Assembly: GCA_029248185.1 (NCBI GenBank)
Contig: JAQWJV010000033.1
Location: 1 to 64,000, forward strand
Reading direction: 5' to 3'
DNA length: 64,000 nt
Origin: Flavobacteriaceae bacterium
GTDB taxonomy: Bacteria; Bacteroidota; Bacteroidia; Flavobacteriales; Flavobacteriaceae
Shown: in pieces, positions 54,616 to 62,817 of the stretch
Numbering within the stretch: position 1 is the stretch's first letter
How the letters are laid out: the number at the start of each line of letters is the position of its first letter
Made by a program: the position numbers and the translations under genes
Notes under the pieces: generated by a model
What the model was told of the DNA's origin: nothing
The model's database searches: none
What the model saw: only the letters and a program-made list of their open reading frames with translations

Positions 54616-55149
54616 ATGAAACTTTTAAAACGTATTTTGTTTGTTCTGCTCTTTCTCGTTGGAATTGCTGGGCTTTATTTTATTTATGGTTTGTATATCA
54701 ACCCAAAAAGTCCTTTAGATCATGCCGAATATAAAAAGGGTGATACGGAAGTCAGTATTCGATATTATCGTCCCTACAAAAAGGATCGCTTAATTTTTGG
54801 TACTAAAGAAGACGGTGCACTCGTTCCCTATGGTGAATACTGGCGTTTAGGAGCTAATTTAACCACAAAATTGAAAACAAATACCGACCTGAGTTTTGCA
54901 GGGCGTTTGTTAAAAGCAGGAACCTATGGACTCTACACCTATCCTGAAAAAGAAAATTGGGTGGTAGTCGTTCATACCAAAACGGGTGGATTTAGTTTTG
55001 CAGAGCCGGATTCTTCGGGTATTATCATGAAAATTAATACTGCCACTCAGGTTTTAGATAAGTCCTTAGAACAATTTACCATAGATTTTGTAGATAATTA
55101 TCTCAGAATGCGCTGGGACACAACTCAAGTGACCATACCGATTGATTGA
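54616..55149 (+). CDS. DUF2911 family membrane-anchored protein
   Basis: The start is the ATG at 54616 (177 aa). One N-terminal membrane segment (residues ~5-24) precedes a periplasmic DUF2911 domain with VSIRYYRPYKKDRLIFG, ALVPYGEYWRLGAN, AGTYGLYTYPEKENWVVVVH and a C-terminal beta strand. The family is common in Bacteroidota and of unknown function. Its TGA overlaps the ATG of the amidohydrolase gene (TGATG), so the two are translationally coupled. Confidence 0.87.
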   Translation: MKLLKRILFVLLFLVGIAGLYFIYGLYINPKSPLDHAEYKKGDTEVSIRYYRPYKKDRLIFGTKEDGALVPYGEYWRLGANLTTKLKTNTDLSFAGRLLKAGTYGLYTYPEKENWVVVVHTKTGGFSFAEPDSSGIIMKINTATQVLDKSLEQFTIDFVDNYLRMRWDTTQVTIPID

Positions 55150-56282
55150 TGCGGAAGTTCTTTCAATCGCTTTATCGCCTTTTAAAGGCTGTTGTTGTCA
55201 TTCTTTTTCTGGGAGGAATCACCTACTACTTTATTGATAAAATACAAGAGAAAAATAATTTAATGGATATTGAGGAATACAGTCCAAAGTCAACTTTGGT
55301 CTTGCCTGAAAACATAATCAAAAGAGCTAAATTTCCTTTTATTGATGTACATAACCATCAATTTGACATGCCAGTCAAAGATCTTTCCAAATTGGTGAAT
55401 GAAATGGACAGCCTCAATATGGCATTTATGGTCAATTTGAGTGGCTTTAGAGGACTCTATCTTCGTAAATCTCTCGAAAACATAGAAGAAAATGCCCCTA
55501 CTCGCTTCGGTTTGTTTCTCAATATAGATTTTGAAACCATTGACGATGATGATTTTGCTGAAAAGCAAGTTGCCTTGATTGATTCTGCCGTTGCTGCAGG
55601 CGTTATAGGACTTAAAGTATATAAATCTTTAGGCTTGACGGACACCGACAAAGAAGGAAATCGAATACAAGTCAACGATCCCCGTTTGGACCCTATTTGG
55701 GAGGCTTGTGGTGCTCATAATATTCCCGTACTCATTCACACAGGAGAGCCCGCCTCATTTTGGAAACCAAAAGATAAATACAACGAACGTTGGCTTGAGC
55801 TTCGTCAAAAGCCGGGCCGATATCGTGATCCAGCAACCAATCCTTCTTTTGAAGAAGTAATGGCTGAACAACATGCAATCTTTGAAAACCATCCCAATAC
55901 TACTTTTATTAACGCCCATTTGGGTTGGATGGGGAGTGATTTAGACCAGTTGGGGAAACATTTGGATCAATACCCTAACGTAATGACCGAAATTGGAGCT
56001 GTATTGGCAGAGCTTGGACGTCAACCCAAAAGAGCCCATCAATTTTTTGTAGCGTATCAGGATCGGATTTTGTTTGGAAAGGACAGTTATAAAGTCAGTG
56101 AATATTACACTTATTTTAGGGTTTTAGAAACCGAAGATGAGTATTTTGAATATTACCGAAAGCGCCATGCGCACTGGAGAATGTACGGTTTGGGTCTCCC
56201 CGATACCATATTGCAGAAAGTATATTACAAAAATGCTATTCGGCTTTTTCCAAATATAGATTTAAACCTCTTAAAACATTAA
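55149..56282 (+). CDS. Membrane-anchored amidohydrolase family protein
   Basis: The start is the ATG at 55149, overlapping the DUF2911 stop by one base. After an N-terminal membrane segment (about residues 12-28) comes a TIM-barrel metal-dependent hydrolase: FIDVHNHQ (HxH metal pair), VLIHTGEP, FINAHLGWMG and a C-terminal RILFGKDSYK in place of the more usual FGTD. These are typical of the amidohydrolase_2 (decarboxylase/hydrolase) branch. The substrate is unknown; the coupled DUF2911 gene suggests an envelope function. Confidence 0.85.
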   Translation: MRKFFQSLYRLLKAVVVILFLGGITYYFIDKIQEKNNLMDIEEYSPKSTLVLPENIIKRAKFPFIDVHNHQFDMPVKDLSKLVNEMDSLNMAFMVNLSGFRGLYLRKSLENIEENAPTRFGLFLNIDFETIDDDDFAEKQVALIDSAVAAGVIGLKVYKSLGLTDTDKEGNRIQVNDPRLDPIWEACGAHNIPVLIHTGEPASFWKPKDKYNERWLELRQKPGRYRDPATNPSFEEVMAEQHAIFENHPNTTFINAHLGWMGSDLDQLGKHLDQYPNVMTEIGAVLAELGRQPKRAHQFFVAYQDRILFGKDSYKVSEYYTYFRVLETEDEYFEYYRKRHAHWRMYGLGLPDTILQKVYYKNAIRLFPNIDLNLLKH

Positions 56283-56285
56283 ATA

Positions 56286-56600
56286 ATGCTATTAGTCAAT
56301 ACCCCTGTAGTCCCCAACAAAACCATAATCGAAACCTTTGGAATCGCTCGTGGAAGCACAGTTCGTGCTCGAAATGTAGGTCAAGATATTTTTGCTGGAC
56401 TTAAGAATATTATTGGTGGAGAAATCAGTGAATACACCAAGCTTCAAGCGCAGTCGCGTGAACAAGCCCTTCAGCGAATGATAGAAGATGCCGAAAAAAT
56501 GGGAGCGAATGCGATTGTCAATGTTCGCTTGACAACTTCCATGGTCATGCAAGGTTGTTCGGAGATTTTGGCTTATGGAACAGCTGTACTAGTTGAATAG
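56286..56600 (+). CDS. YbjQ/UPF0145 family protein
   Basis: The 104-residue protein begins with NTPVVPNKTIIETFGIARG, then GGEISEYTKLQAQSREQAL and MGANAIVNVRLTTSMVMQGCSEILAYGTAVLV, matching the YbjQ family (often called heavy-metal-binding, although metal binding is not shown). It forms pentamers in solved structures. It starts 3 bp after the amidohydrolase gene and its stop is directly followed by the start of a 34-residue membrane protein. Confidence 0.9.
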   Translation: MLLVNTPVVPNKTIIETFGIARGSTVRARNVGQDIFAGLKNIIGGEISEYTKLQAQSREQALQRMIEDAEKMGANAIVNVRLTTSMVMQGCSEILAYGTAVLVE

Positions 56601-56705
56601 ATGGAATTATTTATTCTTCTTGCAGCAGCTGTACTTCTTGTGTATTTAATTTTTAAACGTATCGAGGATAAAAAGAAAGAAAATTTTGAGGATCGGGAGA
56701 ATTAA
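56601..56705 (+). CDS. 34-residue single-span membrane microprotein
   Basis: An ATG directly after the YbjQ stop (no gap) opens a 34-codon frame: one hydrophobic segment (residues 3-18, LFILLAAAVLLVYLIF), then a strongly charged tail (KRIEDKKKENFEDREN). The codon use and amphipathic layout look genuine, and zero spacing suggests coupled translation with the YbjQ gene. It overlaps the 3' end of the convergent DinB gene by 4 bp. The function is unknown; it may anchor or regulate its YbjQ neighbour. Confidence 0.6.
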   Translation: MELFILLAAAVLLVYLIFKRIEDKKKENFEDREN

Positions 56706-57277
56706 TTCTTAGTTCCCATAAATACATTGACTCCCTTGGGTATGGGGTTTCCAGTGGTTCTTCGAAAACTTACTATTTGTCCCGTGTGATAAATCACATC
56801 CTCTATCGGACCATTTATTAAATTCCATACCGGAAAATGCGACCGCTTCCCTTGGCGTTCAAAAACGACTTCCATTTTGGTAATGTCAGCTGCTGAGGCT
56901 TGCAGCAAATTTTTTGTAGCCTCATCCAGAAGTTTTAAGGTTTCTTTTCTCAATACAGTATAGTCATCGAAGCGCTCGGTTTCGGGTCTGATGTTGCTTT
57001 CATTTACTGTGGTGTTCTTGATAACCAAAGCCAAACTGTAAATGTGTTGTAGCGTTTCTAAAGCGGATTGTGCTTCGGGAGTAGGACGGTATTTTAAATC
57101 ATCTTCTTTAAGCTCATAGGTTGCCCAGTGATAACGAAACCCTACCCCTTGAACTATTCGTGCTAATGTTGTACCTGCTGTTACTTGTTCAGGGGCTTTG
57201 GGTATGGAGGAAAAAGGGAGTTGTTCTTGTGCCATAACTTGTATTGAAATAAGAAGTACTAAAAGGAAGTCGCGCAT
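56702..57277 (-). CDS. Secreted DinB-like protein
   Basis: The 191-residue product starts with a signal peptide (about residues 1-17, ending VMAQ). The rest is a four-helix DinB/DUF664-like fold with candidate metal-binding histidines in FRYHWATYELK, LQHIYSL and VIYHTGQIVSFRR. Cytosolic DinB-like enzymes include bacillithiol and other thiol transferases, whereas exported ones are common in Bacteroidota and unassigned. It overlaps the convergent microprotein gene by 4 bp. Confidence 0.8.
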   Translation of the reverse strand: MRDFLLVLLISIQVMAQEQLPFSSIPKAPEQVTAGTTLARIVQGVGFRYHWATYELKEDDLKYRPTPEAQSALETLQHIYSLALVIKNTTVNESNIRPETERFDDYTVLRKETLKLLDEATKNLLQASAADITKMEVVFERQGKRSHFPVWNLINGPIEDVIYHTGQIVSFRRTTGNPIPKGVNVFMGTKN

Positions 57278-57304
57278 CAGTAGGGTTTAAAATTCTAAAT
57301 TAAG

Positions 57305-57312
57305 TATTTTTG
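57305..57312 (+). promoter_or_regulatory. -7 promoter element TATTTTTG of the SUI1 gene
   Basis: Exact TAnnTTTG match 18 nt before the ATG at 57331. A TTG within it is in frame and would otherwise be called as the start. Confidence 0.5.
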
Positions 57313-57330
57313 AATTCTAAAACATTAATT

Positions 57331-57672
57331 ATGGACAAGAAACTCAACAGTCTTGATGCTCTTGCAAGTATAAAGTTTGACAACTTAGCTCCAGACACAG
57401 ACCCTCTTCCCGATCTCCCTGAGGAGTTTGTCAAACAATATTTAGAAGCCCATTTTAGTAATAAAGGACGGGCTGGAAAAACAGTAACCATAATCAAAGG
57501 CTTTGATGGTGACCTTAAAGATTTGAAAGCCTTAGCAAAAACATTAAAAAATGCTGTGGGTGTGGGAGGAACGGTCAAGAATGGTGAAATCATCATTCAA
57601 GGAAATTATCGTGACGCATTAATTACCCTTTTAACCGAAATGGGTCATCAAGTCAAACGTGTGGGTGGTTAG
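57331..57672 (+). CDS. SUI1/eIF1-like translation factor (YciH family)
   Basis: The 113-residue protein (start at the ATG 57331) has the SUI1 domain with GRAGKTVTIIKGFDG, LAKTLKNAVGVGGTVKNGEIIIQGNYRDALITLL and MGHQVKRVGG. These proteins resemble the eukaryotic start-codon selection factor eIF1 and may discriminate initiation codons in bacteria. The promoter is at 57305-57312, and the gene ends 2 bp before the stop of the convergent ung gene. Confidence 0.92.
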   Translation: MDKKLNSLDALASIKFDNLAPDTDPLPDLPEEFVKQYLEAHFSNKGRAGKTVTIIKGFDGDLKDLKALAKTLKNAVGVGGTVKNGEIIIQGNYRDALITLLTEMGHQVKRVGG

Positions 57673-57674
57673 AC

Positions 57675-58340
57675 CTACCAATCAATAGGCGTCTTTCCAT
57701 TTGTCTTGAGATATCTATTACATTGACTAAAGTGCTTGTTTCCAAACCAATACCCCCGATTAGCACTTAATGGAGAAGGGTGTCTCGCAGTTAAAATCAA
57801 ATGCTTTTTGGGATCAATAAATTTAGCTTTTTGCTTTGCAAATCCTCCCCAAAGGAGGAAAACCAAGCCTTCTTTATTTTCCGATAGCTTTTGAATTACA
57901 GCATCTGTTAAAGTTTCCCAGCCTTTTTTTTGGTGACTCCCCGCCTCTCCTTCTCGTACACTCAAGCTAGCATTGAGTAATAAAACTCCTTGTTTTGCCC
58001 AGCGTTCCAAATTCCCACTTGTTGGGTAGGGTATTCCTAAATCATGCTCCACTTCTTTAAAAACATTAACCAAAGAGGGAGGATGTTTTATTCCGTCAGG
58101 AACAGAAAAAGACAAGCCATGAGCTTGTCCAGCACCGTGGTAGGGATCTTGTCCCAATAAGACGATTTTTACTTGATGGTAATGACAATGCTCAAATGCA
58201 TTGAAAATAAAATTTTCAGCGGGGTAACAGCTGTGATTTTGGTATTCCATTGTAAGAAAAGTTGTCAATTCTCTAAAATAGAAACTTTCAAATTCGGTCT
58301 GCAGGGGTTTTTCCCAGCTGGAATGTATCTGCAACGTCAT
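57675..58340 (-). CDS. ung: Uracil-DNA glycosylase
   Basis: Family 1 UDG that removes uracil from DNA. The water-activating motif is GQDPYHG with D65 and H68; the C-terminal HPSPLSANRG motif has H187. The 221-residue length is normal. It is divergent from mutS2, and the 40-bp gap has a promoter element for mutS2 at 58349-58356. Convergent SUI1 ends 2 bp away. Confidence 0.97.
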   Translation of the reverse strand: MTLQIHSSWEKPLQTEFESFYFRELTTFLTMEYQNHSCYPAENFIFNAFEHCHYHQVKIVLLGQDPYHGAGQAHGLSFSVPDGIKHPPSLVNVFKEVEHDLGIPYPTSGNLERWAKQGVLLLNASLSVREGEAGSHQKKGWETLTDAVIQKLSENKEGLVFLLWGGFAKQKAKFIDPKKHLILTARHPSPLSANRGYWFGNKHFSQCNRYLKTNGKTPIDW

Positions 58341-58348
58341 GAATTTAT

Positions 58349-58356
58349 TACTTTTG
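58349..58356 (+). promoter_or_regulatory. -7 promoter element TACTTTTG for mutS2
   Basis: Exact TAnnTTTG match, 24 nt before the mutS2 ATG, in the 40-bp divergent gap with ung. Confidence 0.5.
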
Positions 58357-58380
58357 CAGGGCTAAGTTAAGAAAATTCAA

Positions 58381-60558
58381 ATGGCAAAAATTCCAAAAAA
58401 AACACTAGAAGATCTAGAGTATTTTGAAGTACTCCGACAATGTTCGGGTTTTGCTATCACTCCCCTAGGTAAAGAAGCTTGTCTTGAAATCCTTCCAATT
58501 ACTGAAGAAAAACAACTACTCAATGATTTAAAAGCCGTTTCCGAATTTAAATCCTCTTTTGAGAATGAAAATCGAATCCCTAACCATGGATTTGAACCTT
58601 TACTTTCTATTTTTTCTCTGTTGAGTATTGAAAATAGCGTATTAGATATATCCGTATTTCGTGTCATTGCTGCCAATACAGAGACCACCAATACCCTACT
58701 CCAATTTTTAAGCAAATTCAAAACCTACTATCCTACCCTCTTTGGTTTTACAGAAGAATTATATGTAGATAAAGAAATTAAAAAGACAATCGATGGAGTA
58801 ATTGATCGGTTTGGAGAAGTACGCGATAATGCTTCCGACTCACTTTATCTCATTCGAAAGCAAATTCAACAATTACGTTCTAAGATTAGCAGTAGTTTCA
58901 ATAAGGCCTTAAGTCAATATCAAGCCGCTGATTATTTGGATGATATTCGGGAATCGGTCATTGACAACCGTCGTGTATTAGCAGTAAAAGCAATGCATAG
59001 GAGAAAAGTAAAGGGAGCGATTATGGGAAGTTCCAAAACAGGAAGTATCGTTTTTATGGAGCCCGAGACAACCAATGCTCAGAATCGTGAATTACAAAAC
59101 CTTTTGTTTGAAGAAGGAGAAGAAATCAAAAAAATATTAAGTCAACTCACAGATTATTTTCGCCCTCATCTCCCCTATTTGAAGCAACAACATGAGTTTT
59201 TATTGGCATTAGATGTGGTTTATTCTAAAGCCCGCTATGCCCAAGAAATTGATGCCATTCTTCCTGCGATTGATCTAAAGCAAAGAAGTGTTCAATACAA
59301 AGCGGCATATCATCCTTTGTTGTTGCAATCACATCGACTAGAAAATAAAGTCACGCATCCTCAAGATGTCTATTTGCATCCTGAAAAGCGAATTGTAGTT
59401 ATTTCTGGACCTAATGCCGGAGGAAAGAGTATTACTTTGAAAACCGTAGGTCTATTGCAATTGATGTTACAAAGTGGTATGTTGATTCCAGTACACGAGT
59501 CCAGTGCCGCTTGCCTTTTTCAGCAAATTCTAACCGATATTGGTGACAATCAGTCCATAGAAAATCACTTGAGCACCTATTCCTATCGTCTAAAAAATAT
59601 GAAATATTTTTTGCGAAAGTGCAATGCCAACACCCTGTTTTTAATTGATGAATTTGGAACAGGCTCCGATCCTGAATTAGGAGGAGCTTTGGCCGAAGTA
59701 ATTTTAGAAGATTTCTACCAACGAGAAGCATTTGGAATTATTACCACGCATTATTCAAATTTAAAAGCTTTGGCCAATGAGCTTCCTTATATGGTGAATG
59801 CTAATATGCAATTTGACAACAAAACACTGGAACCTATCTATAAATTGATGATGGGTGAAGCCGGGAGTTCGTTTACGTTTGAAGTTGCTCAAAAAAATGG
59901 ACTTCCCTTCAGTCTAATCAATCGTGCGAAGAAGAAAATTGAAAGAGGAAAAGTACGTTTTGATGCGACCATCGCAAAATTACAAAAGGAGCGTTCACAA
60001 ATGATGAAAACCGGAGCGTCACTAAAAGAAAAAGAAACAAAAGCGGCCGTCGAGAGTGAACGCATGGAAGAAATGAATGCAAAGTTAAAAGCGAAACTAG
60101 TGAGTTACCAGGAGTTGTTTGATCAGAATCAACGCATGATCGTATTGGGAAATAAAATTAACGATATTGCAGAACGCTTTTTTGAAAACAACAAAAAACG
60201 CCCCCTAATTGCCGAGTTATTGCGTACCATTGAAACGGAAAACGCGAAACGAAAACGGAAAACAGCATCGGTTGCCAAAAAAGAACGAGAAACTAAAAAG
60301 AAACTCAATGAAGAAGTAAAGAAAGAGTTAGTGGTAGTTCGTAAAGAAAAAAAGAAACAGAAAAAACAAGCGCCTATTCCAACGAAACCAAAGATCCGTC
60401 TGAAGGTGGGAGATCGAGTCCGCATGTTTGATGGCCGATCTGTTGGGAGTATTGACTCCATTGAAAAGCAAAAAGCAGTAGTGAACTACGGCATGTTTAC
60501 CACTCAAGTCAGTTTGGATTTGCTGGAATTTGTAGAGGGAGAAAAGGGCAAGAAGTGA
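58381..60558 (+). CDS. mutS2: MutS2 family ATPase without an Smr domain
   Basis: MutS family protein lacking the N-terminal mismatch-recognition domain, as in MutS2. Walker A GPNAGGKSIT begins at residue 343, followed by NHLSTYSYRL, Walker B LFLIDEFGTGSDPELGG and TTHYSNLKALA. A long basic coiled coil (~510-670) precedes a small C-terminal beta domain (VGDRVRMFDGRSVGSIDSIEKQKAVVNYG). It ends there at 725 residues, without the Smr nuclease domain of classical MutS2 (~780 aa). The KOW-like end suggests a role at branched DNA or at collided ribosomes, both reported for the family. Confidence 0.93.
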   Translation: MAKIPKKTLEDLEYFEVLRQCSGFAITPLGKEACLEILPITEEKQLLNDLKAVSEFKSSFENENRIPNHGFEPLLSIFSLLSIENSVLDISVFRVIAANTETTNTLLQFLSKFKTYYPTLFGFTEELYVDKEIKKTIDGVIDRFGEVRDNASDSLYLIRKQIQQLRSKISSSFNKALSQYQAADYLDDIRESVIDNRRVLAVKAMHRRKVKGAIMGSSKTGSIVFMEPETTNAQNRELQNLLFEEGEEIKKILSQLTDYFRPHLPYLKQQHEFLLALDVVYSKARYAQEIDAILPAIDLKQRSVQYKAAYHPLLLQSHRLENKVTHPQDVYLHPEKRIVVISGPNAGGKSITLKTVGLLQLMLQSGMLIPVHESSAACLFQQILTDIGDNQSIENHLSTYSYRLKNMKYFLRKCNANTLFLIDEFGTGSDPELGGALAEVILEDFYQREAFGIITTHYSNLKALANELPYMVNANMQFDNKTLEPIYKLMMGEAGSSFTFEVAQKNGLPFSLINRAKKKIERGKVRFDATIAKLQKERSQMMKTGASLKEKETKAAVESERMEEMNAKLKAKLVSYQELFDQNQRMIVLGNKINDIAERFFENNKKRPLIAELLRTIETENAKRKRKTASVAKKERETKKKLNEEVKKELVVVRKEKKKQKKQAPIPTKPKIRLKVGDRVRMFDGRSVGSIDSIEKQKAVVNYGMFTTQVSLDLLEFVEGEKGKK

Positions 60559-60671
60559 TGTGTTTCTAAATACAACTCCCCAAGAAAATATGTTTTGACT
60601 AGAAGCGTTATTTTATAATTATTAATTTAGAATTAAAATAGAATTAATTATTAACCTCAAATTTTTTTCAA

Positions 60672-61073
60672 ATGAAAGAATTCAAAAAATTCATCAGTCG
60701 TGGAAATGTTCTTGACATGGCAGTCGGACTCATTCTAGCCACTTATTTTGGTGCCATTGTCAAATCCTTAGTCAATGATGTAATTATGCCTCCTGTAGGG
60801 ATTTTATTGGGTGGTGTTGATTTTTCTTCTTTAAAACTCATCATTCAAGAAGCACGTGGTGAAACTGCAGAAGTTGCCATTCAGTATGGTGTTTTTATCA
60901 ACACGGTTATTACTTTTTTAATTGTTTCTTTTGCAATTTTTATTGTAATCAAGGGGATTAACAAAGCTCAGGAACGTTTGAAAAAAGAAGAAGAAGAAGC
61001 TCTCGCTCCTACTCCAACACTTTCAAAAGAAGAGGTTTTGTTAACTGAAATTAGGGATTTATTAAAAAAGTAA
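60672..61073 (+). CDS. mscL: Large-conductance mechanosensitive channel
   Basis: Homopentameric emergency valve of the inner membrane, opened by membrane tension in hypo-osmotic shock. The N-terminal KEFKKFISRGNVLDMAVGLI amphipathic helix and first membrane segment are conserved, followed by NDVIMPPVGILLGGVDFSSLK, the second membrane segment and a charged C-terminal bundle (LTEIRDLLKK). The length is 133 residues. It stands 113 bp after mutS2, in an AT-rich gap with two TAGAATTA direct repeats at 60628-60635 and 60639-60646. Confidence 0.96.
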   Translation: MKEFKKFISRGNVLDMAVGLILATYFGAIVKSLVNDVIMPPVGILLGGVDFSSLKLIIQEARGETAEVAIQYGVFINTVITFLIVSFAIFIVIKGINKAQERLKKEEEEALAPTPTLSKEEVLLTEIRDLLKK

Positions 61074-61115
61074 TTCCACCGTCACTTTTTTTAGAGAATA
61101 CTCAAGCTTACAATC

Positions 61116-61544
61116 ATGTCAAAAACTAAGGTTCCTTCTTGGTTTAAAATCACAGTCATTCTGGCTGTGCTATGGAATTTAGCGGGAATATTCAGTTTTT
61201 TTCTACAAATCACATTAACTCAAGAATACATTTCAGGTTTACCAGCTGCTGAACAAGCTCTTTTGAATCATACTCCCCTATGGACCAACATCGCCTTTGC
61301 TTTGGTGGTTTATGGTGGTGCAATTGGTTCTATTGGTTTATTAATTCAAAAAGCTTGAGCTAGATTGCCCCTGTTGATTTCTTTAATCGTTGTTTTTTTA
61401 CAAATGAGTTATTGGTTATTTTTCACCACAGCAGTTGAAGTGTATGGCTCTGGCACTTACATTATGCCAGTAAGCGTAATATTGATCGCCTATTTATTAT
61501 TCAGCTTATGCAATAAAGGAATTAAAAAAGGCTATATCACTTAG
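61116..61544 (+). pseudogene. Small four-helix membrane protein interrupted by an in-frame TGA
   Basis: An 80-codon frame with two membrane segments ends at TGA (61356-61358). The same frame continues without another stop for 61 codons to TAG at 61542-61544, giving two more membrane segments (about LPLLISLIVVFLQMSYWLFF and MPVSVILIAYLLFSL) and a basic end (KGIKKGYIT). The joined 141-residue protein resembles flavobacterial four-helix proteins loosely called sugar transporters, in which I recall a Trp near this position; TGG to TGA is a single change. Recent nonsense mutation, error or read-through are the options. It overlaps the convergent symporter gene by 4 bp. Confidence 0.7.
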
Positions 61545-62806
61545 TCCTTTAACTTTCCGATTGATTTTCCTACAATCATTGAAACGGCTGCATCTCCAGT
61601 AACATTAACAATAGTACGACACATATCTAGGGGGCGGTCTATGGCAAAAATTAAAGCTAACCCTGCTTCTGGAATTCCAGCTTGAGCCAAAACAATTACT
61701 AACATCACAATCCCTGCACTAGGAACAGCTGCAGTACCAATTGATGCTAAAGTAGCTGTAAAAACAATACCAAGTTGTGCGCTCAAGCTTAGATCCAAAC
61801 CAAAGGCTTGCGCAATAAAAACGGCAGCAACACCCTGATAAACAGAAGTTCCGTCCATATTGATTGTCGCTCCTATGGGCAATACAAAACTTGCGACCTC
61901 CTCGTCTACACCCAAATTTTCTTCAACGCATTCCATCGTTACTGGAAGTGTTGCAGCACTAGAACTGGTAGAAAAAGCCAGTAATTGAGCGGGGGCTATT
62001 CCTTTCATAAAAAAGGGGATTTTCTTTTTTGTAAAGACACGGACTAAAACCATGTATACCACAATCATTGAGGCTAGGCCTAACAACAAAGTAATTGCGT
62101 AGAGCGCTAATGCTTGAAAAAGTTCTAAACTAGGAGCTTCGACCACCAAGGCGGCTAAAAGGGCAAAAACACCATACGGAGCGGCAAGCATGATAAGGTC
62201 TATAAGTTTCAGAATAATATCATTAAAAGAATCAAAGAATTTTTTTACTGGTTTCACTTTTTTGCCGGGCAATAAAATCATTCCAATCCCAAAGAATAAT
62301 GCAAAAAAGATAACTTGAAGCATGTTCCGGTTGTTGGACGCTGCAAGAAAAATATTGGACGGTACCATATCCACTAAAGCTTGGAGAGGTCCAGCCTCTT
62401 GCTGTTTGGCAGCGGCTTCCTGTTTGGCTTTAGTATCACTTGAATAGGCTTCTACCAATTCTTGTCTAGTCTCTACACTAATTGATTTTCCAGGCTGTAT
62501 AATGTTCACTAAAATTAATCCAATCGTAACGGCAGTAAGTGTTGTGATTAGATAAGTTAGAATGGTCCTCCCTCCCATTTGAGAGAGTTTAGAAATATCT
62601 TTTAAATCAGAAATTCCTTTAATAAGTGATGCTAAAATTAAAGGAACAGCAATTAATTTTAAGAGGTTGATAAAAATCGTCCCGAAAGGTTTAATGAAAT
62701 TTCCAATAAAGCTATCTCCCCCTTCAACAAAGGAGAGGACCACTCCAAAGAGCACTCCTAGCAACATTCCAATTAAAATTTTCCAGTGTAAAGCAAGTTT
62801 TTTCAT
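61541..62806 (-). CDS. Glutamate/dicarboxylate:cation symporter (DAACS family)
   Basis: Sodium- or proton-coupled transporter of the SDF/GltP/DctA family with about eight membrane segments and two hairpins. HP1 carries the serine-rich FSTSSSAATLPVTME, TM7 carries NMDGTSVYQG (the cation/substrate NMDGT motif), and the later block has PSAGIVMLVIVL and DRPLDMCRTIVNVTGDA. A periplasmic loop of roughly residues 110-150 is Gln/Ala/Lys-rich. Substrate (glutamate, aspartate or C4-dicarboxylate) cannot be told apart. It follows aroC by 11 bp and is probably cotranscribed. Confidence 0.95.
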   Translation of the reverse strand: MKKLALHWKILIGMLLGVLFGVVLSFVEGGDSFIGNFIKPFGTIFINLLKLIAVPLILASLIKGISDLKDISKLSQMGGRTILTYLITTLTAVTIGLILVNIIQPGKSISVETRQELVEAYSSDTKAKQEAAAKQQEAGPLQALVDMVPSNIFLAASNNRNMLQVIFFALFFGIGMILLPGKKVKPVKKFFDSFNDIILKLIDLIMLAAPYGVFALLAALVVEAPSLELFQALALYAITLLLGLASMIVVYMVLVRVFTKKKIPFFMKGIAPAQLLAFSTSSSAATLPVTMECVEENLGVDEEVASFVLPIGATINMDGTSVYQGVAAVFIAQAFGLDLSLSAQLGIVFTATLASIGTAAVPSAGIVMLVIVLAQAGIPEAGLALIFAIDRPLDMCRTIVNVTGDAAVSMIVGKSIGKLKD

Positions 62807-62817
62807 GAGGCAATAGT

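Noticed and set aside
60628..60646. Direct repeat TAGAATTA twice, 11 bp apart, upstream of mscL
   Set aside because: The helical-turn spacing is suggestive of an operator, but the surrounding sequence is so AT-rich that chance is likely; no regulator or second instance was seen.
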